This document shows positions 1 to 7,264 of a stretch of 64,000 nt of DNA, piece by piece. Position 1 is the stretch's first letter; each line of letters begins with the position of its first letter. This DNA comes from an uncultured Prevotellaceae bacterium (GTDB taxonomy: Bacteria; Bacteroidota; Bacteroidia; Bacteroidales; Bacteroidaceae). Location: assembly GCA_937877625.1 (NCBI GenBank), contig CALFJG010000039.1, positions 35,696 to 99,695 of the forward strand. The letters are read 5' to 3'. The notes under the pieces were generated by a model. That model had not been told where the DNA came from. It worked only from the letters and a program-made list of their open reading frames with translations, and did no database searches. The translations under genes were made by a program, and so were the position numbers.

Positions 1-524
1 CACTTGAGGTGCGCTACCGTGGGAAAAGCATTGCCGATGTGCTGGAGATGACTATCAACCAAGCGGTGGATTTCTTTGAGTTTGTGCCTAACATACTTCA
101 TAAGATAAAAGTCTTGCAGGACGTAGGGCTCGGCTATATCAAACTCGGCCAGAGCAGTACCACGCTCAGCGGCGGCGAGAGCCAACGTGTGAAACTCGCC
201 ACCGAACTTTCTAAGCGCGACACTGGACGCACGCTCTACATACTCGATGAGCCGACAACCGGGCTTCATTTTGAGGATATCCGTGTGCTACTTGGCGTGC
301 TACAGCGGCTGGTTGATAAAGGCAATACCGTAATAGTGATTGAGCACAACTTAGACGTGATAAAATCCGCCGATTATATAATTGACTTAGGCCCCGAGGG
401 TGGTCGCGGCGGCGGAACAATAGTTGCCACCGGCACACCCGAAGCAGTGGCGGCGGCGGGAAGAGGCTATACAGCCAAATACCTCAGAGAAGAACTCGCA
501 GAAGCGCAGTCGAAGGACAAATAG
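1..524 (+). CDS. uvrA: UvrABC excinuclease subunit A, C-terminal part (5' end outside window)
   Basis: This is the last ~173 codons of the nucleotide excision repair damage-recognition ATPase UvrA. The reading frame is open from base 3 to the TAG at 522-524, so the gene starts upstream of the window. Visible are the C-terminal ABC ATPase elements: the signature STTLSGGESQRVKLA, a Walker B/D-loop ILDEPTTGLHFEDI, and the switch histidine in VIVIEHNLDVI, followed by the UvrA-typical DLGPEGG segment. UvrA normally dimerises, loads UvrB on lesions and leaves before UvrC cuts; uvrC and mfd are also in this window, uvrB is not. The tail EAQSKDK is short and uninformative. Identification is certain; only the completeness of the gene is unknown. 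Confidence 0.97.
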   Translation, partial: LEVRYRGKSIADVLEMTINQAVDFFEFVPNILHKIKVLQDVGLGYIKLGQSSTTLSGGESQRVKLATELSKRDTGRTLYILDEPTTGLHFEDIRVLLGVLQRLVDKGNTVIVIEHNLDVIKSADYIIDLGPEGGRGGGTIVATGTPEAVAAAGRGYTAKYLREELAEAQSKDK

Positions 525-601
525 TTTTTTGTCGTTTGCGGGAAAAACGTGTCTTTTGCGGTTAGCATAAGCATCAATACAAAACTAAAAAACAATAATT
601 T

Positions 602-2122
602 ATGTTTGAAAACCAACCTAAGGGGCTCTACGCCCTCGCGCTGGCCAACACAGGCGAGCGTTTCGGCTACTACACGATGCTGGCCGTGTTTGCGCTCTTT
701 CTGCGCGAGAATTTCGGATTAACAGCAGGTACGGCGGGTGCTATATATAGTACCTTCCTCGCGCTGGTGTATTTCTTGCCGCTTGTCGGAGGCTTTATGG
801 CCGACAAGTTCGGATACGGAAAGATGGTTACCATCGGTATCCTTATTATGTTCTTTGGCTATCTGATGCTCTCCGTGCCTCTCGGAAATGCCGCGCCGGC
901 TATGGCAGGCATGATAGTAGCCTTGTTGTTGATCAGTTTCGGCACCGGACTCTTTAAGGGCAATCTGCAAGTGATGGTGGGCAATCTCTACGACGAGGCT
1001 TCCTTTAGTGCGTCGCGCGACAGCGGTTTTTCTATCTTTTATATGGCTATAAATATCGGCGCACTCTTTGCTCCGACGGCAGCCGTTGAGATAATGAAAT
1101 GGGGAGAAGCCTCCTTCGGTTGCACCCATGCCGAGGCTTATCACTACGCCTTTGCCGTGGCTTGTCTGTCGCTCGTACTTTCCATCGCTATCTACTACGG
1201 TATGCGCTTCACCTTCCGACACGTGGAGAGCGACACGAAGAAGGCCGCCGCCGATGCCGCCGTACAGGAGGAAGAAGATCCGAAGGACACAAAAGACCGC
1301 GTCGTGGCTCTCTGCCTGGTCTTTGCCGTGGTAATCTTCTTCTGGATGGCCTTCCACCAAAACGGTCTCACGCTCACGTATTTTGCCGATGAGTTTGTGA
1401 CACCTACCGTGGTGGGTGCAGCAGCAATGCCTTTCAACGTGCTGAACTTGGTACTCTGCATCATCATCGTCTATGCGCTTTTCTCGCTCTTCCAAAGCAA
1501 GAGCCGTCTGGCCAAGACGATTAGCGGCGTGGTACTCTTGGCGTGTGCTGGGGCACTTTACTATCAGTACGTCGCCTCAGAAGGCAAAGCCGTGGATCTC
1601 GCTGCTCCTATCTTCCAACAGTTTAATCCCAGTTTTGTCGTAGCCCTTACGCCCGTGAGCCTGGCTATTTTCGGTTGGCTCGCTGCACGTAAGAAAGAGC
1701 CCAGTGCTCCGCGCAAGATAGCCTATGGTATGCTCGTGGCAGGCGCGGCCTATCTCATTATGGTAGCGGGCTCTATCGGGCTGCTCACCCCCGATGCACA
1801 GGCTGCCGCAGCCGATGCCGACAAAACGTTTGCCAGTCCTAACATCCTCATAGGTACATACCTCGTACTCACTTTTGGTGAGTTGCTTCTCTCACCTATG
1901 GGTATCTCCTTTGTGTCAAAGGTGGCTCCGGCCAAACTTAAGGGTACGATGATGGGTGGATGGTTTGTGGCCACTGCGCTGGGTAACTTCTTAGTCAGTG
2001 TAGGAGGCTTCCTTTGGGGCGACCTGCCGCTCTGGATTGTGTGGACGGTATTCATTGTGCTTTGCCTCTTGAGTGCTGCATTTATGTTTGCCGTGATGAA
2101 GCGGCTGGAGAAAGTGGCTTAG
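602..2122 (+). CDS. POT/PTR2-family proton-coupled peptide transporter
   Basis: A 506-residue major facilitator superfamily protein of the proton-dependent oligopeptide transporter (POT) family, expected in the inner membrane importing di- and tripeptides. About 12-14 hydrophobic segments run through it; GERFGYY lies at residues 18-24 and the PTR2 signature region FSIFYMAINIGA near residue 145. In the family's ExxER motif of helix 1 the first glutamate is replaced: residues 16-20 read N-T-G-E-R. The loss may be common in Bacteroidota members, but I cannot confirm that here. The next gene starts 8 bases after the stop, so the transporter is probably co-transcribed with the secreted glycosidase. 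Family assignment is firm; substrate is inferred. Confidence 0.93.
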   Translation: MFENQPKGLYALALANTGERFGYYTMLAVFALFLRENFGLTAGTAGAIYSTFLALVYFLPLVGGFMADKFGYGKMVTIGILIMFFGYLMLSVPLGNAAPAMAGMIVALLLISFGTGLFKGNLQVMVGNLYDEASFSASRDSGFSIFYMAINIGALFAPTAAVEIMKWGEASFGCTHAEAYHYAFAVACLSLVLSIAIYYGMRFTFRHVESDTKKAAADAAVQEEEDPKDTKDRVVALCLVFAVVIFFWMAFHQNGLTLTYFADEFVTPTVVGAAAMPFNVLNLVLCIIIVYALFSLFQSKSRLAKTISGVVLLACAGALYYQYVASEGKAVDLAAPIFQQFNPSFVVALTPVSLAIFGWLAARKKEPSAPRKIAYGMLVAGAAYLIMVAGSIGLLTPDAQAAAADADKTFASPNILIGTYLVLTFGELLLSPMGISFVSKVAPAKLKGTMMGGWFVATALGNFLVSVGGFLWGDLPLWIVWTVFIVLCLLSAAFMFAVMKRLEKVA

Positions 2123-2130
2123 CCTTTCCT

Positions 2131-3360
2131 ATGAAACGAACTCTTTGTTCCCTCCTCGCAGCCTGTGCGCTTTGCGTACAGGCTGCGCCATTCGACACCA
2201 TATATAACTATCGGGTGTTCGACCACCGTGTTGTTAATTTCAGCGAGACCGACCATCCCGGCAGCATCTGCCAAGAAGCCGACGGCACACTCGTGATAGG
2301 CAACGGGCGCATCGTACTGCGAAAAGTATGTCTGCCCCGCACAAAACGCGACGCGCGAGCCACAATCAGCGTCAGCCTACGTTCCCACGGCGACCGTTGG
2401 GACAAGACGGGAAGTGTATTCCTGATACCCTGCAAGCAGGCGGTGAGTATGATTTCTGTGGCACGCGGCTTGGCCACCTACCCCGCACTCGCCGACCACG
2501 GCACAGAGAACTTTCCCGGTATAGTGGCTGTGGCACCCGACTATGCACCCTGTATAGAACTGATGCGCTTTATGACACCTTTTGGCGTGGGGTTCTACAC
2601 CCCGCGCGACAGTACGTCGCGGCAGCACGTTCAACCCGTGTGGCTTGATACGTATGCCGACAGTGTGGAATGGCGCGACGATGTCACCGACCGCCTTTCG
2701 CTGCTGCAAGATAGTTGTTGGGTGGGGCTGGCCATCGACTCCTGGACCGCCGAGGGCTATGAAGCCTCTGTCTGCCTTACACTTGAAGAGAGCCGCGTCA
2801 AAGGCGACAAAGCCACCACGCAACACGTAGTTCCCTTGGTAAATACTATTTCCTATTACCAGCAAGACTATTGCGACCTCTTCGCACGCCGCGCGCTCAA
2901 CGTGGCGTTTAAGATGCCTGCGAAGGCGCGGCGGGCAATGCTTTATTACGTAGCGTCGGGACATGGCGGACACAGCGGCGGCGATGAGTTTGTGCCGTGT
3001 GAGAATGTCATAAGCCTTGACGCGCAAGAGGTGTTTCGCTTCACACCCTGGCGCACCGATTGCTACACCTTCCGACGATACAACCCCTCCACAGGCGTGT
3101 GGTTGCAAGAGCGAGAGGCTGCGTATATCACCTCGCAAGGCACGCGCGGACAAAAACGTATAGAGGAGACGCTGGCTTCGTCCGATCTCTCACGCTCTGG
3201 CTGGTGTCCAGGAAGCCAGGTGATGCCCGTGCGCATTCCTCTTTACAACGTTACTCCTGGCACACATATACTTTCCATCGCTATACCCAATGCGCAGCCC
3301 ATTGACGGAGACCTCCTTAACCACTGGCTCGTCAGCGCGTGGATAACGTGGGAGGAGTAA
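2131..3360 (+). CDS. Secreted PNGase F-like peptide:N-glycosidase family protein
   Basis: A 409-residue exported protein with an N-terminal signal peptide (residues 1 to about 19, MKRTLCSLLAACALC then VQA). It resembles Elizabethkingia PNGase F, which removes N-glycans from asparagine. The matching elements, recalled from that family, are a two-domain beta-rich layout, DRWDKTGSV at residues 88-96 (the family's catalytic Asp sits in a WD motif; here D91), SGHGGHSGGDEF at 276-287 (probable second acidic residue E286), PWRTDC at 306-311, and RSGWCPG at 355-361. The start at 2131 gives a clean signal peptide; an upstream in-frame start would overlap the transporter. Adjacency to the peptide transporter suggests glycoprotein use. 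Activity has not been shown; catalytic residues were placed by eye. Confidence 0.82.
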   Translation: MKRTLCSLLAACALCVQAAPFDTIYNYRVFDHRVVNFSETDHPGSICQEADGTLVIGNGRIVLRKVCLPRTKRDARATISVSLRSHGDRWDKTGSVFLIPCKQAVSMISVARGLATYPALADHGTENFPGIVAVAPDYAPCIELMRFMTPFGVGFYTPRDSTSRQHVQPVWLDTYADSVEWRDDVTDRLSLLQDSCWVGLAIDSWTAEGYEASVCLTLEESRVKGDKATTQHVVPLVNTISYYQQDYCDLFARRALNVAFKMPAKARRAMLYYVASGHGGHSGGDEFVPCENVISLDAQEVFRFTPWRTDCYTFRRYNPSTGVWLQEREAAYITSQGTRGQKRIEETLASSDLSRSGWCPGSQVMPVRIPLYNVTPGTHILSIAIPNAQPIDGDLLNHWLVSAWITWEE

Positions 3361-3400
3361 AGACGTCCGTGAATATCGTTATAACAAAACACAAAGACAA

Positions 3401-3832
3401 ATGAAAAAGATACTGATACTCAACGGCCCAAACCTGGATCGCTTGGGAGCGCGCGAACCCGAAATTTATGGCACACAGACAATGAGCGATTGTTTAGAAG
3501 CGTTGGCCGAGCTGTTCCCATCGTGTGAAATCGTTTATTTCCAAAGCAACCACGAAGGTGCGCTGATAGACCGCCTTTGGCAGGCTAACGACGAAGGATT
3601 TTTTGGTGTGGCATTCAACGCGGGGGCTTTTACACACACTTCGGTGGCTCTGCTCGATGCTATTCGCGGCATAGAAATACCTGTGGTGGAAGTGCATTTG
3701 AGCAATGTTCACCAACGCGAAGACTTTCGCCACAAAAGTCTTATCTCCGCGGGTTGCGAGGGTGTGATAGCGGGATTCGGTATGCAGAGTTATCGGCTCG
3801 CCGTGCAAGCCTTGCTCGCGCGAAAAGGATAA
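3401..3832 (+). CDS. aroQ: Type II 3-dehydroquinate dehydratase
   Basis: A 143-residue cytoplasmic enzyme that dehydrates 3-dehydroquinate to 3-dehydroshikimate in the shikimate pathway. Family marks are all present: LNGPNLDRLGAREPEIYG with the catalytic tyrosine Y23 and arginine R18, NAGAFTHTS at 73-81, and EVHLSN with the catalytic histidine H99. The length is normal for the dodecameric type II class. In Bacteroides I recall aroQ followed by pyruvate kinase and then the O-methyltransferase; here a 590-bp repeat-rich spacer replaces the kinase gene. Confidence 0.97.
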   Translation: MKKILILNGPNLDRLGAREPEIYGTQTMSDCLEALAELFPSCEIVYFQSNHEGALIDRLWQANDEGFFGVAFNAGAFTHTSVALLDAIRGIEIPVVEVHLSNVHQREDFRHKSLISAGCEGVIAGFGMQSYRLAVQALLARKG

Positions 3833-3918
3833 CGGGCTGTTCTATAAGGTACACAAGTTTCGTTAGTAGCGAAAAACCAAAAAAAGGCGACGAGCATAGC
3901 AATGCTGTTTCCCTTATA

Positions 3919-3999
3919 GGGCAAGCAGGCGAGCCGCCTGCACTCCCTGACAGTTGCACCTTGGATGCCCTACCTGCAACACGGGTGTGTTTTCATAAC
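3919..3999 (-). repeat. GC-rich dispersed repeat, copy R1
   Basis: On the minus strand this copy shows GGGAGTGCAGGCGGCTCGCC followed by TGCTTGCCC, preceded by a ...GTGCAACTGTCA segment. The same block recurs at 4292-4358, 51072-51140, 55732-55843, 61953-62155 and partly at 63741-63795. The core is itself self-complementary (GCAGGCGgctCGCCTGC). It is non-coding and lies in spacers. Confidence 0.7.
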
Positions 4000-4078
4000 T
4001 CCCGCCACTTGAATCATAACCGTAGCATCGCATTGAAGAGGGCAAAAGCGCGAAGGAGAAAATAGGTTGGACGGCATC

Positions 4079-4164
4079 TAAACATAGTCCGATTGATTTT
4101 AAAATCAATCCGATTGATTTTAAAATCAAAGCCTTTGATTTCAAAATCAATCGGACTATGTTTA
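4079..4164. repeat. Palindromic 21-bp-period array inside a 22-bp perfect inverted repeat
   Basis: The outer arms 4079-4100 and 4143-4164 are perfect inverted repeats beginning TAAACATAGTCCG. Inside lie three palindromes based on TTGATTTTAAAATCAA (4093-4108, 4114-4129, and 4135-4150 with one mismatch), starting exactly 21 bp apart. The spacer triplets vary. A similar array is at 59362-59462, a single-unit version at 15580-15635, and an array of the same period but different core at 35741-35820. Confidence 0.9.
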
Positions 4165-4291
4165 ATCACGGTCGGACTACGCTGAAAACGCACGTATCCT
4201 CCCTTGCTGCTGGAAGCACACGCCGCCCGCGTGCAAAAGGATTCAGTAGAGGCAGTCTGTAGAAGCGTATGCCGCCCACGTGCAGAACGAT

Positions 4292-4358
4292 GCAGACGAG
4301 CCGCCTACGCTCCCAGAGGGTTGCACCTTGCTTGTTATACCTACGACACTGATAAGGC
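4292..4358 (-). repeat. GC-rich dispersed repeat, copy R2
   Basis: Read on the minus strand it runs GCCTTATCAGTGTCGTAGG, then a TATAACAAG variant, then CTGGGAGCGTAGGCGGCTCG. The 51072 and 61953 copies have the same order (TATCAGTGT, GTAGGTATAGCAA, GGGAGCGCAGG), which shows that the repeat is longer than its GC-rich core. Confidence 0.7.
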
Positions 4359-4422
4359 ACAAAGAAGCAAGTCAGCCTAACATCCCATATAGTTTATTCC
4401 TCCTACTAAACTCGCTATCTGA

Positions 4423-5046
4423 ATGTCTATCGACGACTATATCCTATCCCACATAACACCCGAGGACAAGTATCTCCATAGCCTCTACCGTGCCACCAAC
4501 TTGCGGTTGCTACGCCCACGAATGGCATCAGGACACGTGCAGGGCTCGTTCCTCCGTATGCTGACGGCACTGGTAAGACCACAGCACGTGTTGGAGATAG
4601 GTACGTTCTCGGGATATGCCACACTCTGTATTGCAGCAGCACTACCCGAGGAAGGAAAGATTTTGACGTACGAAATCAATGACGAACAGGAGGACTTTAC
4701 ACGTCCGTGGCTTGAAGGCTCGCCTTATGCCGAAAAAATAGAAATGCAGGTGGGCGATGCGCTCGTGCTGCTGCCTCAACGCCACGAAACTTTCCAAATG
4801 GCATTTATTGACGGCAACAAGCGGCAGTACGTCGAATACTTTGAGATGATACTTCCGCGTATGAGTACTGGCGGATTACTCGTCTTCGACAACACGCTGT
4901 GGAACGGCCACGTTGCAGAGGGCGACCACCACGATGCGCAGACCGAGGGCATTCGACGATTTAACGACCTGGTGGCGCGTGACTCCCGTGTAGAAACCGT
5001 GATATTACCCCTGCGCGACGGATTGACGCTAATGCGAAAGACTTAG
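4423..5046 (+). CDS. Class I SAM-dependent O-methyltransferase (family 3, catechol/caffeoyl-CoA type)
   Basis: A 207-residue cytoplasmic methyltransferase. The SAM-binding motif I is VLEIGTFSGYATLC (about residues 53-66), with the acidic residue ending strand 2 in LTYEIND and motif DAL near residue 108. MAFIDGNKRQYVEYFE and LLVFDNTLWNGHVAE match the metal-dependent O-methyltransferase 3 family, where the Asp/Asn residues bind the divalent metal. The substrate is unknown. In Bacteroides, as I recall it, this gene sits beside rbfA and the FtsX-type permease; here those two are 35 kb away. A terminator hairpin follows at 5100-5132. Confidence 0.9.
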   Translation: MSIDDYILSHITPEDKYLHSLYRATNLRLLRPRMASGHVQGSFLRMLTALVRPQHVLEIGTFSGYATLCIAAALPEEGKILTYEINDEQEDFTRPWLEGSPYAEKIEMQVGDALVLLPQRHETFQMAFIDGNKRQYVEYFEMILPRMSTGGLLVFDNTLWNGHVAEGDHHDAQTEGIRRFNDLVARDSRVETVILPLRDGLTLMRKT

Positions 5047-5099
5047 ACGTGTTTTTCTATCCTGAAAAATCACCCCTTTGCCTATTTTTTAGTACCTTT

Positions 5100-5132
5100 G
5101 CCCCGCTTTTAAGCCAAACGGGGCTTTTTTTT
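5100..5132 (+). terminator. Intrinsic terminator between the O-methyltransferase and gyrB, abutting a -7-like box
   Basis: GCCCCG (5100-5105) pairs with CGGGGC (5119-5124) and is followed by a run of eight T. The Bacteroidota -7-like box TACCTTTG occupies 5093-5100 and touches the left arm. The hairpin therefore either ends the upstream transcript or lies in the very start of a gyrB leader. Confidence 0.7.
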
Positions 5133-5155
5133 ATTGGCAAACGAAACGTCAAGAT

Positions 5156-7117
5156 ATGAACGAACAAGCACAAACAGGCGCACCAGCGAATTATTCTGCC
5201 TCAAACATCACCGTCCTGGAAGGACTTGAGGCCGTGAGGAAGCGCCCCGCCATGTACATCGGCGACATCAGTGAGAAAGGGTTACATCATCTGGTCTATG
5301 AAACCGTGGACAACTGCATTGACGAAGCACTTGCTGGCTACTGCAACAACATTGAAGTGACGATATGCAAAGACAATAGCATCATTGTGCAAGACGATGG
5401 GCGCGGCATTCCTGTTGATGAACATCCGAAGGAACATCGCTCTGCCTTAGAGGTCGTTATGACCGTACTGCACGCTGGGGGTAAGTTCGACAAGAATTCT
5501 TATAAGGTATCGGGCGGATTGCACGGCGTCGGCGTGAGTTGCGTAAACGCCCTTTCCAAACATATGACATCGCAGGTGTTTCGCGATGGTAAAATCTACC
5601 AACAAGAATACGAGATAGGGCGTCCGCTCTATCCCGTGAAAGTGGTGGGCGAGACCGAGCTACGAGGCACGCGGCAACAATTTTGGCCCGACAATACTAT
5701 TTTTACAACCACAAACTATAAATACGACATTATTGCGAACCGTATGCGTGAACTGGCGTTCCTTAACGCAGGTGTTCACATTGTGCTTCGCGACGAGCGT
5801 CCCGACGAAGAAGGCAACGTGCGCGAGGAAACGTTCTATAGCGAGAACGGACTGCGCGAGTTTGTGCGTTATATTGATAGTAGCCGCGTACATCTCTTTG
5901 ACGATGTGATTTATCTCAACACTGAGAAAAACGATATACCTATTGAGGTGGCTATTATGTACAACACGTCGTACAATGAAAACGTTCATTCCTATGTCAA
6001 CGACATCAATACGATAGAAGGCGGTACGCATCTCGTCGGTTTCCGTATGGCACTCACCCGTGTGCTGAAGAAATACGCTGAGGAAACGGCGGCCAAACAA
6101 ATAGAAAAAGCCAAAATAGAAATTGCTGGCGAGGACTTCCGCGAGGGTCTCACGGCGGTGATTTCTGTAAAAGTGGCCGAGCCTCAATTTGAAGGACAGA
6201 CAAAAACAAAACTCGGCAATAGTGAAGTCAGCGGTGCTGTGACACAGGCCGTGGGCGAGGCTCTTACCAACTATTTAGAAGAGCATCCCAAAGAAGGCAA
6301 ACTCATCGTTGATAAGGTAATCCTTGCAGCCACGGCACGCATCGCTGCACGCAAAGCACGCGAGAGCGTACAACGCAAATCGCCGCTCACAGGCGGAGGC
6401 CTGCCCGGAAAATTAGCAGACTGCTCCTCCAAAAACCCCGAAGAGTGCGAACTCTTCCTCGTGGAGGGCGACAGTGCCGGCGGAAGCGCAAAACAAGGCC
6501 GCAGCAGGCTCACGCAAGCCATTTTGCCCCTGCGTGGAAAAATACTGAACGTAGAAAAAGCAATGTGGCACAAGGCTTTTGAGAGCGATGAGGTGAACAA
6601 CATTATCCAAGCCCTTGGCGTACGCTTCGGGGTGGACGAGGACAGCAAAGAAGCCAATATAGAGAAACTGCGCTACGACAAGGTTATCATTATGACCGAT
6701 GCCGATGTGGACGGACGCCACATTGACACGCTCGTAATGACACTTTTCTATCGCTATATGCCGCAACTCATCGAACAAGGCCACCTCTACATTGCCAATC
6801 CCCCACTCTATCGTTGCAAGAAAGGCAAGGTGGAAGAGTATTGCTACGACGATGCTGCTCGCCAGCGTTTCATTGAGGAATATGGCGATGGTAGCGAGAA
6901 TAGCATTCAGACGCAGCGCTATAAAGGTTTGGGCGAAATGAATCCCGCGCAACTCTGGGAAACTACGATGAACCCAGAGACGCGACTACTCAAAAAGGTA
7001 AGTATCGAAAATGCTGCTGAGGCCGACTATATCTTTTCAATGCTTATGGGTGAAGACGTTGGGCCGCGCAAGGAATTTATTGAGAAAAACGCTACCTACG
7101 CCAATATCGATGCGTAG
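5156..7117 (+). CDS. gyrB: DNA gyrase subunit B
   Basis: A 653-residue type IIA topoisomerase ATPase subunit, which with GyrA introduces negative supercoils. The N-terminal GHKL ATPase shows ETVDNCIDEAL and QDDGRGIPVD, then KVSGGLHGVGVS as the ATP lid. The transducer domain follows. The TOPRIM domain has ELFLVEGDSAGGSAKQGRSR (catalytic Glu) and MTDADVDGRHI (metal-binding acids). The C-terminal QRYKGLGEMNPAQLWETTM block is the GyrB/ParE interface with GyrA. Length and motif spacing support GyrB rather than ParE, with short inserts only. It is flanked by terminators at 5100-5132 and 7151-7192, so it is probably monocistronic. Confidence 0.97.
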   Translation: MNEQAQTGAPANYSASNITVLEGLEAVRKRPAMYIGDISEKGLHHLVYETVDNCIDEALAGYCNNIEVTICKDNSIIVQDDGRGIPVDEHPKEHRSALEVVMTVLHAGGKFDKNSYKVSGGLHGVGVSCVNALSKHMTSQVFRDGKIYQQEYEIGRPLYPVKVVGETELRGTRQQFWPDNTIFTTTNYKYDIIANRMRELAFLNAGVHIVLRDERPDEEGNVREETFYSENGLREFVRYIDSSRVHLFDDVIYLNTEKNDIPIEVAIMYNTSYNENVHSYVNDINTIEGGTHLVGFRMALTRVLKKYAEETAAKQIEKAKIEIAGEDFREGLTAVISVKVAEPQFEGQTKTKLGNSEVSGAVTQAVGEALTNYLEEHPKEGKLIVDKVILAATARIAARKARESVQRKSPLTGGGLPGKLADCSSKNPEECELFLVEGDSAGGSAKQGRSRLTQAILPLRGKILNVEKAMWHKAFESDEVNNIIQALGVRFGVDEDSKEANIEKLRYDKVIIMTDADVDGRHIDTLVMTLFYRYMPQLIEQGHLYIANPPLYRCKKGKVEEYCYDDAARQRFIEEYGDGSENSIQTQRYKGLGEMNPAQLWETTMNPETRLLKKVSIENAAEADYIFSMLMGEDVGPRKEFIEKNATYANIDA

Positions 7118-7150
7118 TTAGGTCACCGACAAATGAAGTCCACAAAAAAG

Positions 7151-7192
7151 CGGCTGCGCTTAGTCTTTCCAAGGAGTAACTAAGCGCAGCCG
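7151..7192. terminator. Strong bidirectional terminator between gyrB and the convergent lipoprotein gene
   Basis: The arms CGGCTGCGCTTAG (7151-7163) and CTAAGCGCAGCCG (7180-7192) are perfectly complementary over 13 bp, with a 16-base loop. An A-run precedes and a T-rich run (TTTTCTTTTG) follows, so it can serve both converging genes. Confidence 0.9.
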
Positions 7193-7264
7193 TTTTCTTT
7201 TGTTTTTTCAAAGCCACTTGACGAGGCTACACATAAAGATGAGGAGTGTTAAAAGCCGTCTTTA

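Larger units (their letters stand above)
3833..4422. other. Repeat-rich intergenic region without a supported gene
   Basis: This 590-bp stretch holds two minus-oriented copies of the GC-rich dispersed repeat (about 3919-3999 and 4292-4358), an internal short duplication (around 4225 and 4270, sharing GCCGCCC and CGTGCA), and the palindromic array at 4079-4164. Short open frames here are translations of repeats (heptapeptides of the LILKSIG type) and carry no protein-like composition. No RNA gene was recognised. Confidence 0.7.

Noticed and set aside
719..1495. A 258-codon minus-strand frame opposite the peptide transporter, with many similar long shadows on other genes
   Set aside because: The overlapped genes have full family motifs. 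The shadows show His/Glu/Arg-rich, low-complexity composition typical of reverse readings.
3914..4150. Minus-strand frame translating heptads of LILKSIG, and a similar plus-strand frame at 59346-59555
   Set aside because: 21 bp is seven codons, so the palindromic arrays produce apparent heptapeptide repeats. There is no other protein-like feature.
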